The translations under genes and the position numbers were made by a program. A stretch of DNA of 64,000 bases from Bacteroidota bacterium (GTDB lineage Bacteria; Bacteroidota; Bacteroidia; AKYH767-A; JAHEYN01): NCBI GenBank assembly GCA_023251555.1, contig JAHEYN010000012.1:35095-99094 (forward strand), in the 5' to 3' direction. Under the pieces are notes generated by a model. The model did not search any database. It was given only the letters and a program-made list of their open reading frames with translations, and had not been told where the DNA came from. Below are positions 47,351 through 55,278 of this stretch, piece after piece; position 1 is the stretch's first letter, and each line of letters begins with the position of its first letter.

Positions 47351-47503
47351 CATCTCAAAAATATGTTTCAGGCGTTTTCAAGTATTTTTTCTTCAGGCGA
47401 GGCATTTTTAGAAGCCCATACTGGAAGGAGTCTGGGCAATAAAAATAACGAAGCATGAAGGAAAGAGACGTCAGAAAATCAGACAAAAGATATTTTTGAG
47501 ATG
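47351..47503. mobile_element. MITE-like element with 14-bp terminal inverted repeats
   Basis: CATCTCAAAAATAT (47351-47364) and its exact complement ATATTTTTGAGATG (47490-47503) bound 153 bp with no coding capacity. The interior is itself partly palindromic: ATTTTTA...TAAAAAT around GCCCA...TGGGC (47406-47447), with CTTCA...TGAAG outside. No target-site duplication is evident. The right terminal repeat ends inside the murB upstream region and contains TATTTTTG, a -7 promoter match. Confidence 0.6.
47491..47498 (+). promoter_or_regulatory. -7 element for murB inside the terminal repeat
   Basis: TATTTTTG on the plus strand, 14 bp before the ATG at 47513. If used, transcription would start about at 47504, which favours the 47513 start over 47501. 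No strong -33 box was identified. Confidence 0.35.
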
Positions 47504-47512
47504 GCTCCCGGA

Positions 47513-48526
47513 ATGGAAATACAGAAACATATTGCTTTAAAGCCTTTCAATACATTTGGCATTGAGGCGGAAGCGGCATACATGGCGGAGATATGCACCC
47601 TGCAGGAGGCCGTTAATGTGATTACAGATAAAAGATACCGCGGCCTTCCTCTTCTGGTTCTTGGAGGCGGCAGCAATATCCTTTTCACAAAAGATTTTGA
47701 TGGATTGATTATCCGTAATTCTCTGAGAGGAATAGAGACGCTGCGTACAGAAGGAGATAAAATATTTGTGAAAGCAGCGGCAGGTGAAACCTGGAATGAT
47801 CTTGTTGATTATTGTGTGGCCCGGAATTATGGCGGAGTGGAGAATCTTTCTCTTATTCCGGGCAGCGTCGGGGCGGCACCTATTCAGAATATAGGGGCTT
47901 ACGGCGCCGAACTGAAAGATGTTTTTTATTCCCTTGAGGCTTTGGAAACGGCTACCGGGAGGGTAAGGACATTTTATCACGGGGATTGCCGGTTTGGCTA
48001 CAGGGAGAGTGTTTTTAAACATGAGGCCAAAGGCAGGTACGTAATTCTTGAAGTTACCTTATGCCTTGATATAAATCCTGTATTGAAAACCGGTTACGGG
48101 GCTATTGAGTCAGAGTTAAACAGGATGCAGGTTGAGCCTTCTGTGCAAAGCATAAGCAGGGCAGTGTGCAATATCCGGAGAAGCAAACTTCCTGATCCTG
48201 CCCTGCTCGGAAATGCCGGCAGCTTTTTTAAAAACCCTTCCGTGAGCAAAGAAATATTTCATTCATTGAAGGCAGAATATCCGGGCATTGTTGCGTACCA
48301 AAATTCTGACGGAAGTATTAAACTTGCCGCCGGCTGGCTTATTGAACAGTGCGGGTGGAAAGGTAAAGTAGCGGGCAGGGTAGGGGTTCATAAAGATCAG
48401 GCACTTGTAATTGTTAATTTCGGGGGAGGAACGGGGAAAGAGATTTATGCTTTGTCGGAAGAAATTCTTCATTCAGTAAAAGAAAAATTCGGCATAGACC
48501 TGGAGCGGGAGGTCAATGTCATCTGA
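47513..48526 (+). CDS. murB: UDP-N-acetylenolpyruvoylglucosamine reductase
   Basis: 337 residues from ATG 47513 (MEIQKHIALKPFNTFGIE, the usual beginning of this enzyme); ATG 47501 adds four residues and lies within the terminal repeat of the MITE-like element. It reduces UDP-GlcNAc-enolpyruvate to UDP-MurNAc with NADPH and FAD in peptidoglycan synthesis. FAD-binding segments LGGGSNIL and LIPGSVGAAPIQNIGAYG are present, along with the catalytic-Ser loop LGNAGSFFKNP and the C-terminal VHKDQALVIVNFGGGTG. Confidence 0.95.
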   Translation: MEIQKHIALKPFNTFGIEAEAAYMAEICTLQEAVNVITDKRYRGLPLLVLGGGSNILFTKDFDGLIIRNSLRGIETLRTEGDKIFVKAAAGETWNDLVDYCVARNYGGVENLSLIPGSVGAAPIQNIGAYGAELKDVFYSLEALETATGRVRTFYHGDCRFGYRESVFKHEAKGRYVILEVTLCLDINPVLKTGYGAIESELNRMQVEPSVQSISRAVCNIRRSKLPDPALLGNAGSFFKNPSVSKEIFHSLKAEYPGIVAYQNSDGSIKLAAGWLIEQCGWKGKVAGRVGVHKDQALVIVNFGGGTGKEIYALSEEILHSVKEKFGIDLEREVNVI

Positions 48527-48596
48527 CCTGCATACTTTTATTTTTCATGCTGTGCAGCGGGAAATTGTTTACACCTGAAAAAATCATAAGGATTCC

Positions 48597-51035
48597 TCAT
48601 GGTGCCGGAGTATTTGCTTTTTTAAAGTCAAGAGGGGTGTATATTCTTAAGGTGATGTTTCTGCCCATGTTACAGATACCGGTTTTCCCGGTAGTCGGGT
48701 TCACAGGAGCATACTTAAGCCTGCTGAGATGACTCTGGTAATCGGCATCTGATAAGTTAGCGATGTTCAGGAAGAGGGAGAAAAGTTTCCTGCCGCCCTT
48801 TGTAACATCGCAGCCTGCTCCTGCATTGAAAAGAAGATACCCTGGTGTGGCTGTCTCCGTTCCTGCTGCCGCATAAAATTTTTCCTGCGTGAAATATTTT
48901 TCGGCACGAAATTCCGCGTAAGCGCTGGAGAGGGATTTCCAGCCCTTTTTTGACACAACCATGATTTCAGATGTGAGCCTGGCCGGCGGGATGAGAGGAA
49001 GATATCCGGATGCTCCCTGTTGATTCTGCAAAACGCCTATCACATATGAAAAGGTGTTTTCAAAATGCAGCCAGTCGAAAGGGTGCGGGTGTATATCCAT
49101 AATAACTTCGCTCCCTGATAGTACGGCATCTCCTGCCATAAACCTGAAAGCAGGGAGTCCTTGCGTAACGGAATCCTTTCCTGCAAGGTTCTCCATCTTG
49201 CTCAGAAAAATATAATCTTTGATAGCGTTCCTGAAAATATCGGCTTCTGCCGTGATATGCCTGGAGTTGATGCCTGTTGCAAAATCAAGCTGGAGACTTT
49301 TTTCTGCATTTAACCCCTGGTTCCCGTTTTCGTAGCGGAAGCTTCCTTCGTGTATGCCGTTGGAGCCTGTTTCAGCTATGTTCGGTGCGCGGAATCCCCT
49401 GGACATGTTTATTTTTCCGAATACAAGAGGTGAGAACTGCCACGTCGCACCTAGGCTGGCGGAGGTTCCCGGGTAAGACGCATGGAAGGCATTGAATTTT
49501 TTGACAGCAGCTGGGTTCCCCGGATCTGTTTTCTCTCCCAGGGAGTTTAAATAAAGCTCGTTGTCCCTTATTGTCCTGTAGTCATAACGCAGGCCTCCGC
49601 TCAGGTCAAGCTTCCCTATGTTTTTTCCGGCGGTGGCAAAGATGCCTAGATCAGACAGATCATATTCCGGTATCAGGAATTCGCTTCCTTTATTGTATGA
49701 AAACTGCCTCATCCCGTTTATTCCCGCGGATACATTAAAGTTTTTTCTTTCCGGGAAAACATATCTCACGTCATAATTAAATGTGTTCAGAAGAAAATAC
49801 AGCCCGTATGAGTCCGGGTGCAGGACATTTCCGTATTCCTGCCTGCGGTTTTGCTGCATTCCCAGTATGACCTTTATACTTCCGCTTCCTGCAGCAATGT
49901 GGTTGTTGAGTTGAATTTTATAATGACCCACTTCCTGGTACGGCACATGAGGGGTGTATGATTTAAAATCCCCGGACATTGCGGTGATATAGCCCTCGGA
50001 TGAATCGTTAAGAGCAACAGGCTTTGTAAATTTTCCTGTAAGGCTGTCACGGGTGCCTTCGGTAATGCCCGGCATAAAATTATAGGCGCTTACCTGCAGA
50101 TGTGCATACCCCCATGCTTTGTTCAGGCCTGTTGTCATCCGGATGCTGTTTTCCCGGAAACCTGAATTAAAAACATACCCGTCAGTATGATTCCTGTAGG
50201 AATGTGCAGCCTTGTTACCGTATCTCAGATCCCAGATAAATCCTTTTTTATTTCCGGAAAAATTTCCTGAAAAAGATCGCAGCCCGTTATTGCTTTGATA
50301 TCCGGCAAGGATGCTTCCCTGTAATGATCCTTCCGGGGCAGGGGGAGCTGATATCAGGCTGATTACTCCCGCCAGTGCGTCTGAGCCATAGGCTATACTG
50401 GCAGGCCCTTTGATGATTTCCGCTTTATCTACGGATGCCTCATCAATTTCTGTTCCGTGTTCGTCTCCCCATTGCTGCCCTTCCTGGCGTATTCCGTCAT
50501 TCACCGTCACCACCCGGTTGTAACCAAGTCCGCGTATCACGGGTTTGGAAATGCCGGGGCCTGTGCTTATCTGTGATATCCCCGGGTGAGATGCGAGGGC
50601 ATCAATAATATTGCCTGATGAGGATTGAAGCAGTTCTTTATGGGGGATGGTTGTCATGGATACAGGAGTCCTGTTTTTTTCGGCGGCCTGTGAAAGCCCT
50701 GTGACTACAACCTCGTTCAGTTCCGTGACAGATTCTTCGAGGTAAAAATTTTTCACGGATACTTCCGAAAGATCAAGTACTTCTGCATGGATGCGGTATC
50801 CCATAAGGCTCACCTGTATCAGCACTCTTGAGCGGGGAAGCCTTTCAATCCTGTATGCCCCGTTGCTTCCGGAAATGGTTCCTGTTTTCAGGTCGGGGAT
50901 GTAAATGGAGGCACCGGGAATAGAATCTCCTGTTTGGGAATTTATGACTACTCCCGAAAGTGATATTCCTGCAGCGTTTTGTCCGCCGGCTTTCAGGAAG
51001 AGAAACAGGGAAAGAAATAATAAAACCTTTTTCAA
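48597..51035 (-). CDS. TonB-dependent outer-membrane receptor
   Basis: 812 residues with a TTG start at 51035 (MKKVLLFLSLFLFLKAGGQ signal peptide; no in-frame ATG upstream). Domains: carboxypeptidase-like regulatory domain (about 25-110), TonB-box-like region, plug (about 120-235, with IRGLGYNRVVTVNDGIRQEG and AEIIKGPASIAYGSDALAGVI), then a 22-strand barrel. The plug sequence resembles receptors for metal or siderophore-type ligands rather than SusC-type glycan importers, and there is no SusD partner nearby. The ligand is unknown. A five-codon ORF (ATG CAA GAG GTC TAT TGA) overlaps the TTG start, which may couple initiation. Confidence 0.9.
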   Translation of the reverse strand: MKKVLLFLSLFLFLKAGGQNAAGISLSGVVINSQTGDSIPGASIYIPDLKTGTISGSNGAYRIERLPRSRVLIQVSLMGYRIHAEVLDLSEVSVKNFYLEESVTELNEVVVTGLSQAAEKNRTPVSMTTIPHKELLQSSSGNIIDALASHPGISQISTGPGISKPVIRGLGYNRVVTVNDGIRQEGQQWGDEHGTEIDEASVDKAEIIKGPASIAYGSDALAGVISLISAPPAPEGSLQGSILAGYQSNNGLRSFSGNFSGNKKGFIWDLRYGNKAAHSYRNHTDGYVFNSGFRENSIRMTTGLNKAWGYAHLQVSAYNFMPGITEGTRDSLTGKFTKPVALNDSSEGYITAMSGDFKSYTPHVPYQEVGHYKIQLNNHIAAGSGSIKVILGMQQNRRQEYGNVLHPDSYGLYFLLNTFNYDVRYVFPERKNFNVSAGINGMRQFSYNKGSEFLIPEYDLSDLGIFATAGKNIGKLDLSGGLRYDYRTIRDNELYLNSLGEKTDPGNPAAVKKFNAFHASYPGTSASLGATWQFSPLVFGKINMSRGFRAPNIAETGSNGIHEGSFRYENGNQGLNAEKSLQLDFATGINSRHITAEADIFRNAIKDYIFLSKMENLAGKDSVTQGLPAFRFMAGDAVLSGSEVIMDIHPHPFDWLHFENTFSYVIGVLQNQQGASGYLPLIPPARLTSEIMVVSKKGWKSLSSAYAEFRAEKYFTQEKFYAAAGTETATPGYLLFNAGAGCDVTKGGRKLFSLFLNIANLSDADYQSHLSRLKYAPVNPTTGKTGICNMGRNITLRIYTPLDFKKANTPAP

Positions 51036-51063
51036 TAGACCTCTTGCATAAATCAGTCAAGGC

Positions 51064-51071
51064 CAAAATTA
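51064..51071 (-). promoter_or_regulatory. -7 element of the TonB receptor gene
   Basis: TAATTTTG on the minus strand, 28 bp before the TTG start. No good -33 box. Confidence 0.4.
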
Positions 51072-51215
51072 TACAATCCAGCGAAATATGGACGAAAATA
51101 GGCCGTATAAAATAATTAAGATAAATTTTTAACAGCCTCTTAGAGTCAACCGAAATCCTTTAATCCGCTTACAGTTACTGCGTACTGGTAACCTATCCTC
51201 GACAAATTATTTGTT

Positions 51216-51223
51216 TATCTTTG
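51216..51223 (+). promoter_or_regulatory. -7 element of the MNT/HEPN gene pair
   Basis: TATCTTTG on the plus strand, 17 bp before the ATG at 51241. The -33 region lacks TTG at the usual distance. Confidence 0.5.
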
Positions 51224-51240
51224 GCTAAACATTCAATACC

Positions 51241-51540
51241 ATGCTTAACAGACAAGATGTACTGTCATATCTGCGGGATAATAAGGAATATCTCCAGAAG
51301 CATTTCTATTTGTCAAAGGTGGGAATATTCGGGTCATTTGCTCGGGATGAGCAAAAGCCAGACAGCGATATTGATTTGCTGATTGAAAGAGCGCCCAATG
51401 CAAAAAATATTTTTGATTCTGATTGGGAATTACAAGAACTTCTCAAAAAACAATTCAACAGAGAGGTTGATATTTGCACCGAAAAATATATCAAGCCCTA
51501 TTTCAGACCCTATATCTTAAAAGATGCCATTTATGTCTGA
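51241..51540 (+). CDS. MNT-type nucleotidyltransferase antitoxin
   Basis: 99 residues of the minimal nucleotidyltransferase family. The active-site motif is complete: GS at 31-32 in GIFGSFARDE and Asp43/Asp45 in DSDIDLLIE (41-49), with a third acidic residue in EVDICTE. In MNT/HEPN (MntA/HepT type) toxin-antitoxin systems this protein AMPylates or otherwise silences the HEPN toxin. The following HEPN gene overlaps its stop by 8 bp, the usual operon layout, but that gene is interrupted. Confidence 0.88.
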   Translation: MLNRQDVLSYLRDNKEYLQKHFYLSKVGIFGSFARDEQKPDSDIDLLIERAPNAKNIFDSDWELQELLKKQFNREVDICTEKYIKPYFRPYILKDAIYV

Positions 51541-51871
51541 GCGGGATAATCCCTTGTTACTTCTTATGCTGGAAACGGTTGAGAAAATTGAAATCTATAC
51601 GCGTTCAATGAAATCAGCCGAAGAATTTGAAAAAAATGGAACAGTATATGACGCATCTTTGATGAACTTTATCGTCATTTGAGAAATAGTTGTAAAACTA
51701 AGCGATGAGTTTCTTGAAAAACATAAAGATGTTGAATGGTATAAAATTCGTGCATTCAGAAACTTTGCGGCTCATGATTACTTCGGTATAGATGCAGAAA
51801 AAGTTTGGCATATCGTTCAAACTAAAATCCCGGAGCTGAAAGCAAAACTCAAGGAGATCACCGGAAAGTAA
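51533..51871 (+). pseudogene. HEPN (DUF86/HepT-like) toxin gene with in-frame TGA
   Basis: One frame runs from ATG 51533 to TAA 51869-51871 (113 codons) with a single internal TGA at 51680-51682 (codon 50). It reads MSERDNPLLLLMLE..., then NFIVI-stop-EIVVKLSDEF, where the family normally has a Gly (GGA to TGA is a single-base change). The part after the stop still carries the HEPN RNase motif R-N-F-A-A-H (RAFRNFAAHDYFGID). Because the only lesion is one base, it is recently inactivated, a sequencing error, or read through. The antitoxin gene remains intact. Confidence 0.85.
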
Positions 51872-52055
51872 AAAAAGGCTGTCTCAAAAGCTCAAGGCAA
51901 GGTGATTTTTTTTATTTTGTTTTTTAATTGTTTGTGCTTACTCTGTTGTCGGTTTTCAGCGTCCCCGTCTGCGGTCAAAGATACGACTAACAGCGTGTTT
52001 GCGCAATACAGCTGAACACATTCGGAATTTTATTTTATGGTACTGCGCGTAATAA
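51872..52055. other. Intergenic gap with an IS-end-like sequence
   Basis: No gene seen. Six bases after the HEPN stop lies GGCTGTCTCAAAAG (51877-51890), which resembles terminal inverted repeats of Bacteroidota insertion sequences and is similar to the ends of the MITE-like element at 47351-47503 (…CATCTCAAAAATAT). No matching second end or transposase is present, so at most it is a remnant. Confidence 0.35.
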
Positions 52056-52730
52056 TCAGTTATTAAATACATATTGTATGATGTTTGCACCCATCCGTAG
52101 CGCTTTCTGGTGTGTTTCGGGAGTGTCTTTGTGAACTTCATAATCTTCCCAGCCGTCACCGAGGTCGCATTCATAGGTATAAAAACATACCAGCCGCCCG
52201 TTGTAAATAAGGCCGAAGCCCTGTGGCGGTTTGTTGTCATGTTCGTGTATTTTCGGCAGCCCGGCAGGGAAGTCAAACTGCTGGTGATAGATTGGATGAG
52301 AGAAGGGAAGTTCCACAAAGTCAAGTTCGGGAAATACCTTTTTCATCTGCGGCCGCACAAAAGGGTTCAGTCCGTAGTTATCGTCTATATGAAGAAACCC
52401 TCCCGCCGTAAGATAGTCCCGCATGTTTTTTGCTTCCTGCAGGGAGAGTACCCAGTTGCCGTGCCCTGTCATGTGGATGAACGGGTAATTGAATAACTCC
52501 CTGCTACCGGCCTCAACTACGGCTTGCTGGGGGTTTATGTTGGTGTGAAGATTTGCGTTGCAGAATCTTATAAGATTGGGAAGAGACGTCCCGATATTGG
52601 CATACCAGTCGCCGCCCCCGTTGTATTTGAGCAGGGCTATCTGAAATGACGGGCTGATAAGGGATTCTGATAAAAACACCACTCCCGGCAGAAGAACATA
52701 AAGAATAATTTTTCTGAGGAATGCGGTCAT
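52056..52730 (-). CDS. DUF4159 domain protein
   Basis: 224 residues: signal peptide or N-terminal anchor (about 6-24), then a DUF4159 domain recognisable by the segments YNGGGDWYAN, FIHMTGHGNW, LTAGGFLHIDDNYGLN and GRLVCFYTYECDLGDGWED. The fold is thought to be glutamine-amidotransferase-like, and the function is unknown. The start overlaps the end of rsmE by 4 bp, so it is co-translated at the end of pckA-rsmE-DUF4159. Confidence 0.88.
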   Translation of the reverse strand: MTAFLRKIILYVLLPGVVFLSESLISPSFQIALLKYNGGGDWYANIGTSLPNLIRFCNANLHTNINPQQAVVEAGSRELFNYPFIHMTGHGNWVLSLQEAKNMRDYLTAGGFLHIDDNYGLNPFVRPQMKKVFPELDFVELPFSHPIYHQQFDFPAGLPKIHEHDNKPPQGFGLIYNGRLVCFYTYECDLGDGWEDYEVHKDTPETHQKALRMGANIIQYVFNN

Positions 52731-53449
52731 TGGGTTTCGTTCAGGAGGTTAATGGTATGGCAGGCCACTATTCCTGCAGTTTCCGTTCGCAGACGGGAGG
52801 TTCCCAGGCTTACCGGGATGAATCCGTTTCCCCGTGCCGATTGTATTTCTTTTTCCGAAAAACCGCCTTCCGGGCCTATGCATATTAAACAATTTTCTCC
52901 CGGGGGGTATGTTTTAGAGAGGGATACTGTGTCCTGATATTCCGGGGAGGGAGGAATATGTGCGATGAATTTTTTTCCGGCAAATTTTTGCACGAACAGA
53001 TCTTTTAAAGAGGACACCGGGTTGAGGCGGGGAAGATATGCTTTAACCGACTGTTTCATTGCAGAGACTATTACTTTTGCAAGCCGGTCTCTGTTTATTT
53101 CTTTTCTTTCGGAATGTTCACAGCAGATAGGAGATATTTCGTCAACCCCTATTTCCGTGGCCTTTTCCAGGAACCATTCAAACCTTGTAAGATTTTTTAC
53201 CGGTGCGATGGCTATATGCAGAAAGTGATTCCTTTTGCCGTAAGCTTCCTGCCGGCGGACTGCCTGTACCGTACATCTCCTGATGTTATCTCCCGTAATT
53301 ATTGCTTCGAAAAGATTTCCCGTGCCATCTGTGATATGAATGGTATCATTTTTTTTCAGTCTTAAAACCCGCAGCGCATGCACAGCTTCATCAGCAGGAA
53401 GCAGTGTTTCTTCTCCTGTTCTGATGCCTGTTACATAGAAAAGATGCAT
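52727..53449 (-). CDS. rsmE: 16S rRNA m3U1498 methyltransferase
   Basis: 240 residues of the SPOUT-fold RsmE family, which methylates N3 of U1498 in 16S rRNA using S-adenosylmethionine. An N-terminal PUA-like domain (1-70, with AVHALRVLRLKKND) is followed by the SPOUT domain with KATEIGVDEI, SERKEINRDRL, the SAM-binding IGPEGGFSEKEI and the knot segment LGTSRLRTETAGI. It starts 14 bp downstream of pckA. Confidence 0.93.
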   Translation of the reverse strand: MHLFYVTGIRTGEETLLPADEAVHALRVLRLKKNDTIHITDGTGNLFEAIITGDNIRRCTVQAVRRQEAYGKRNHFLHIAIAPVKNLTRFEWFLEKATEIGVDEISPICCEHSERKEINRDRLAKVIVSAMKQSVKAYLPRLNPVSSLKDLFVQKFAGKKFIAHIPPSPEYQDTVSLSKTYPPGENCLICIGPEGGFSEKEIQSARGNGFIPVSLGTSRLRTETAGIVACHTINLLNETQ

Positions 53450-53463
53450 GGGCGGATTCTGCG

Positions 53464-55083
53464 TCAGGCAGGGACTGCGGCTTTGGGTGCAGCAGCCATT
53501 ATTTCTTTGCTTGCAAAAGCGGCATATTGTTCGAAATTTTTTACGAAAGCCGAAGCAAGCTCTGCGGCTTTTGTGTCATAGACTGCTTTATCTGCCCAGG
53601 TGTTTCCGGGGTTGAGGATCCCGGCAGGGACGTTGGGGCAGCTTGCAGGCATTTCCAGCCCGAAGACAGGATGTTTGCTGAATTGTACTTTACTCAACTC
53701 GCCGTTGAGAGCGGCAGTGATCATAGCTCTTGTATGGGACAGGGACATTCTTTTCCCTGTTCCGAAAGCTCCTCCGGACCAGCCGGTGTTGACCAGCCAT
53801 ACATTGATGTGTTTGTGTTTTTTCAGTTTTTCGCCAAGCAGTTCTGCGTACCTGGTAGGATGCAGGGAGAGAAAGGCTTTCCCGAAACATGCCGAAAAAG
53901 TGAGCTGGGGCTCGGTAACACCTACCTCTGTGCCGGCTACCTTGGCGGTATAGCCCGAAATGAAATGGTACATAGCCTGTCCAACATTCAGCTTTGAAAT
54001 GGGAGGGAGTACCCCGAAAGCATCACATGTAAGGAAGAAGATGTTGCTTGGAATCCCTCCTACCGCCGGTTCAACAGCATTATCAATATAATTCAGCGGG
54101 TAGGCAGCGCGGGTGTTTTCTGTTTTGGAAATGTTGTTGTAGTCAACAGTAGCGGTGTTTTCATAAAACTCTACATTCTCAAGCATAGAGCCGAAGCGGA
54201 TGGCATTATATATTTGCGGTTCTTTTTCTCTGGAGAGGTTTACGCACTTTGCATAACACCCGCCTTCAAAGTTAAATACGGAGTTATCGGCCCACCCGTG
54301 TTCATCATCCCCTATAAGTCTTCTTTCAGGGTCCGCAGAGAGCGTGGTTTTTCCCGTACCGGAAAGCCCGAAAAAAATAGCCGTATCTCCATTCTTCCCG
54401 ATGTTGGCGGAACAGTGCATGGAAAGCACGTTCCTTTCATGAGGAAGAAGGTAATTAAGCACAGTAAAAATACCCTTCTTGATTTCCCCGGTGTACCCCG
54501 TTCCTCCTATCAGTATCATTTTTTTTGTATAGTTGATGATAGAGAAGTTGTGTTTGCGCACTCCTTTGTCAACAGTAGGATCTGCTTTAAAGTCGGATGC
54601 ACAGAGGATGGTCCATTCCGGGTTCCAGGATGCGATTTCTTCATTGGTGGGGCGCAGGAAGAGGTTGTTTACAAAGAGGTTGTGCCATGGGGTTTCTGTG
54701 ATGGCCCGTATGCGTATCCTGTATTGGGTATCTGCACAGGCATAGGCGTCACGCACATATACTTCTCTTCCCCCGAGATAGGCAAGCATGCGTTTATGCA
54801 GCATGTCAAAATCCAGAGGGTCGAATTTAAAATTTACATCTCCCCACCATATCGTTTTTTCGGTTTTTTCATCGCACACCGTAAATTTTTCCCTGGGGGC
54901 TCTTCCTTTGAATTCTCCCGTGTCCACGCTGACAGCCCCGGTATCTGTAAGCATTCCTTCCCCGCGGAGAATAATTTCTTCTATAAGCTCGGCGGGAGGG
55001 AGGTTCCAGTATGCGGCCTCAACATTTTTTAATCCGAGGTCAGCAACACTTGCATCTTTGTTTTTTAAACCAAACTCGTTCAT
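53464..55083 (-). CDS. pckA: Phosphoenolpyruvate carboxykinase (ATP)
   Basis: 539 residues, typical length. Converts oxaloacetate plus ATP to phosphoenolpyruvate in gluconeogenesis. Motifs: GRAPREKFTV (substrate-binding Arg), the kinase-1a P-loop FFGLSGTGKTTLS near residue 240, the kinase-2 Asp in LIGDDEHGW, and the adenine-binding region LVNTGWSGGAFGTGKRMS. The 195-bp region upstream has no other gene; a weak -7 match TATACTTG lies on the minus strand at 55108-55115. Confidence 0.96.
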   Translation of the reverse strand: MNEFGLKNKDASVADLGLKNVEAAYWNLPPAELIEEIILRGEGMLTDTGAVSVDTGEFKGRAPREKFTVCDEKTEKTIWWGDVNFKFDPLDFDMLHKRMLAYLGGREVYVRDAYACADTQYRIRIRAITETPWHNLFVNNLFLRPTNEEIASWNPEWTILCASDFKADPTVDKGVRKHNFSIINYTKKMILIGGTGYTGEIKKGIFTVLNYLLPHERNVLSMHCSANIGKNGDTAIFFGLSGTGKTTLSADPERRLIGDDEHGWADNSVFNFEGGCYAKCVNLSREKEPQIYNAIRFGSMLENVEFYENTATVDYNNISKTENTRAAYPLNYIDNAVEPAVGGIPSNIFFLTCDAFGVLPPISKLNVGQAMYHFISGYTAKVAGTEVGVTEPQLTFSACFGKAFLSLHPTRYAELLGEKLKKHKHINVWLVNTGWSGGAFGTGKRMSLSHTRAMITAALNGELSKVQFSKHPVFGLEMPASCPNVPAGILNPGNTWADKAVYDTKAAELASAFVKNFEQYAAFASKEIMAAAPKAAVPA

Positions 55084-55278
55084 GATAAATTTAATTTAAT
55101 GGTTATACAAGTATAAAGGTTAAAATATGTTTTTCTTATACCTATAAGACGTGTGAATATGCAAATTGGTCGGTTTTGCGGGCTTTTTAAGCCTTTAGCA
55201 AAGAAAAGAAAAAAAAATCAGGTGACAAATAATGAAAAGGGAAGAATCAGACTTAAAACGGAACAGGGTAAAGCTCTC

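Noticed and set aside
51877..51890. GGCTGTCTCAAAAG as the end of an insertion sequence
   Set aside because: Only one end is visible and no transposase or target duplication is nearby; kept only as a possible remnant.
51956..52324. 122-codon minus-strand frame near the DUF4159 gene
   Set aside because: It overlaps the DUF4159 coding sequence in another frame, and only the latter shows conserved domain segments.
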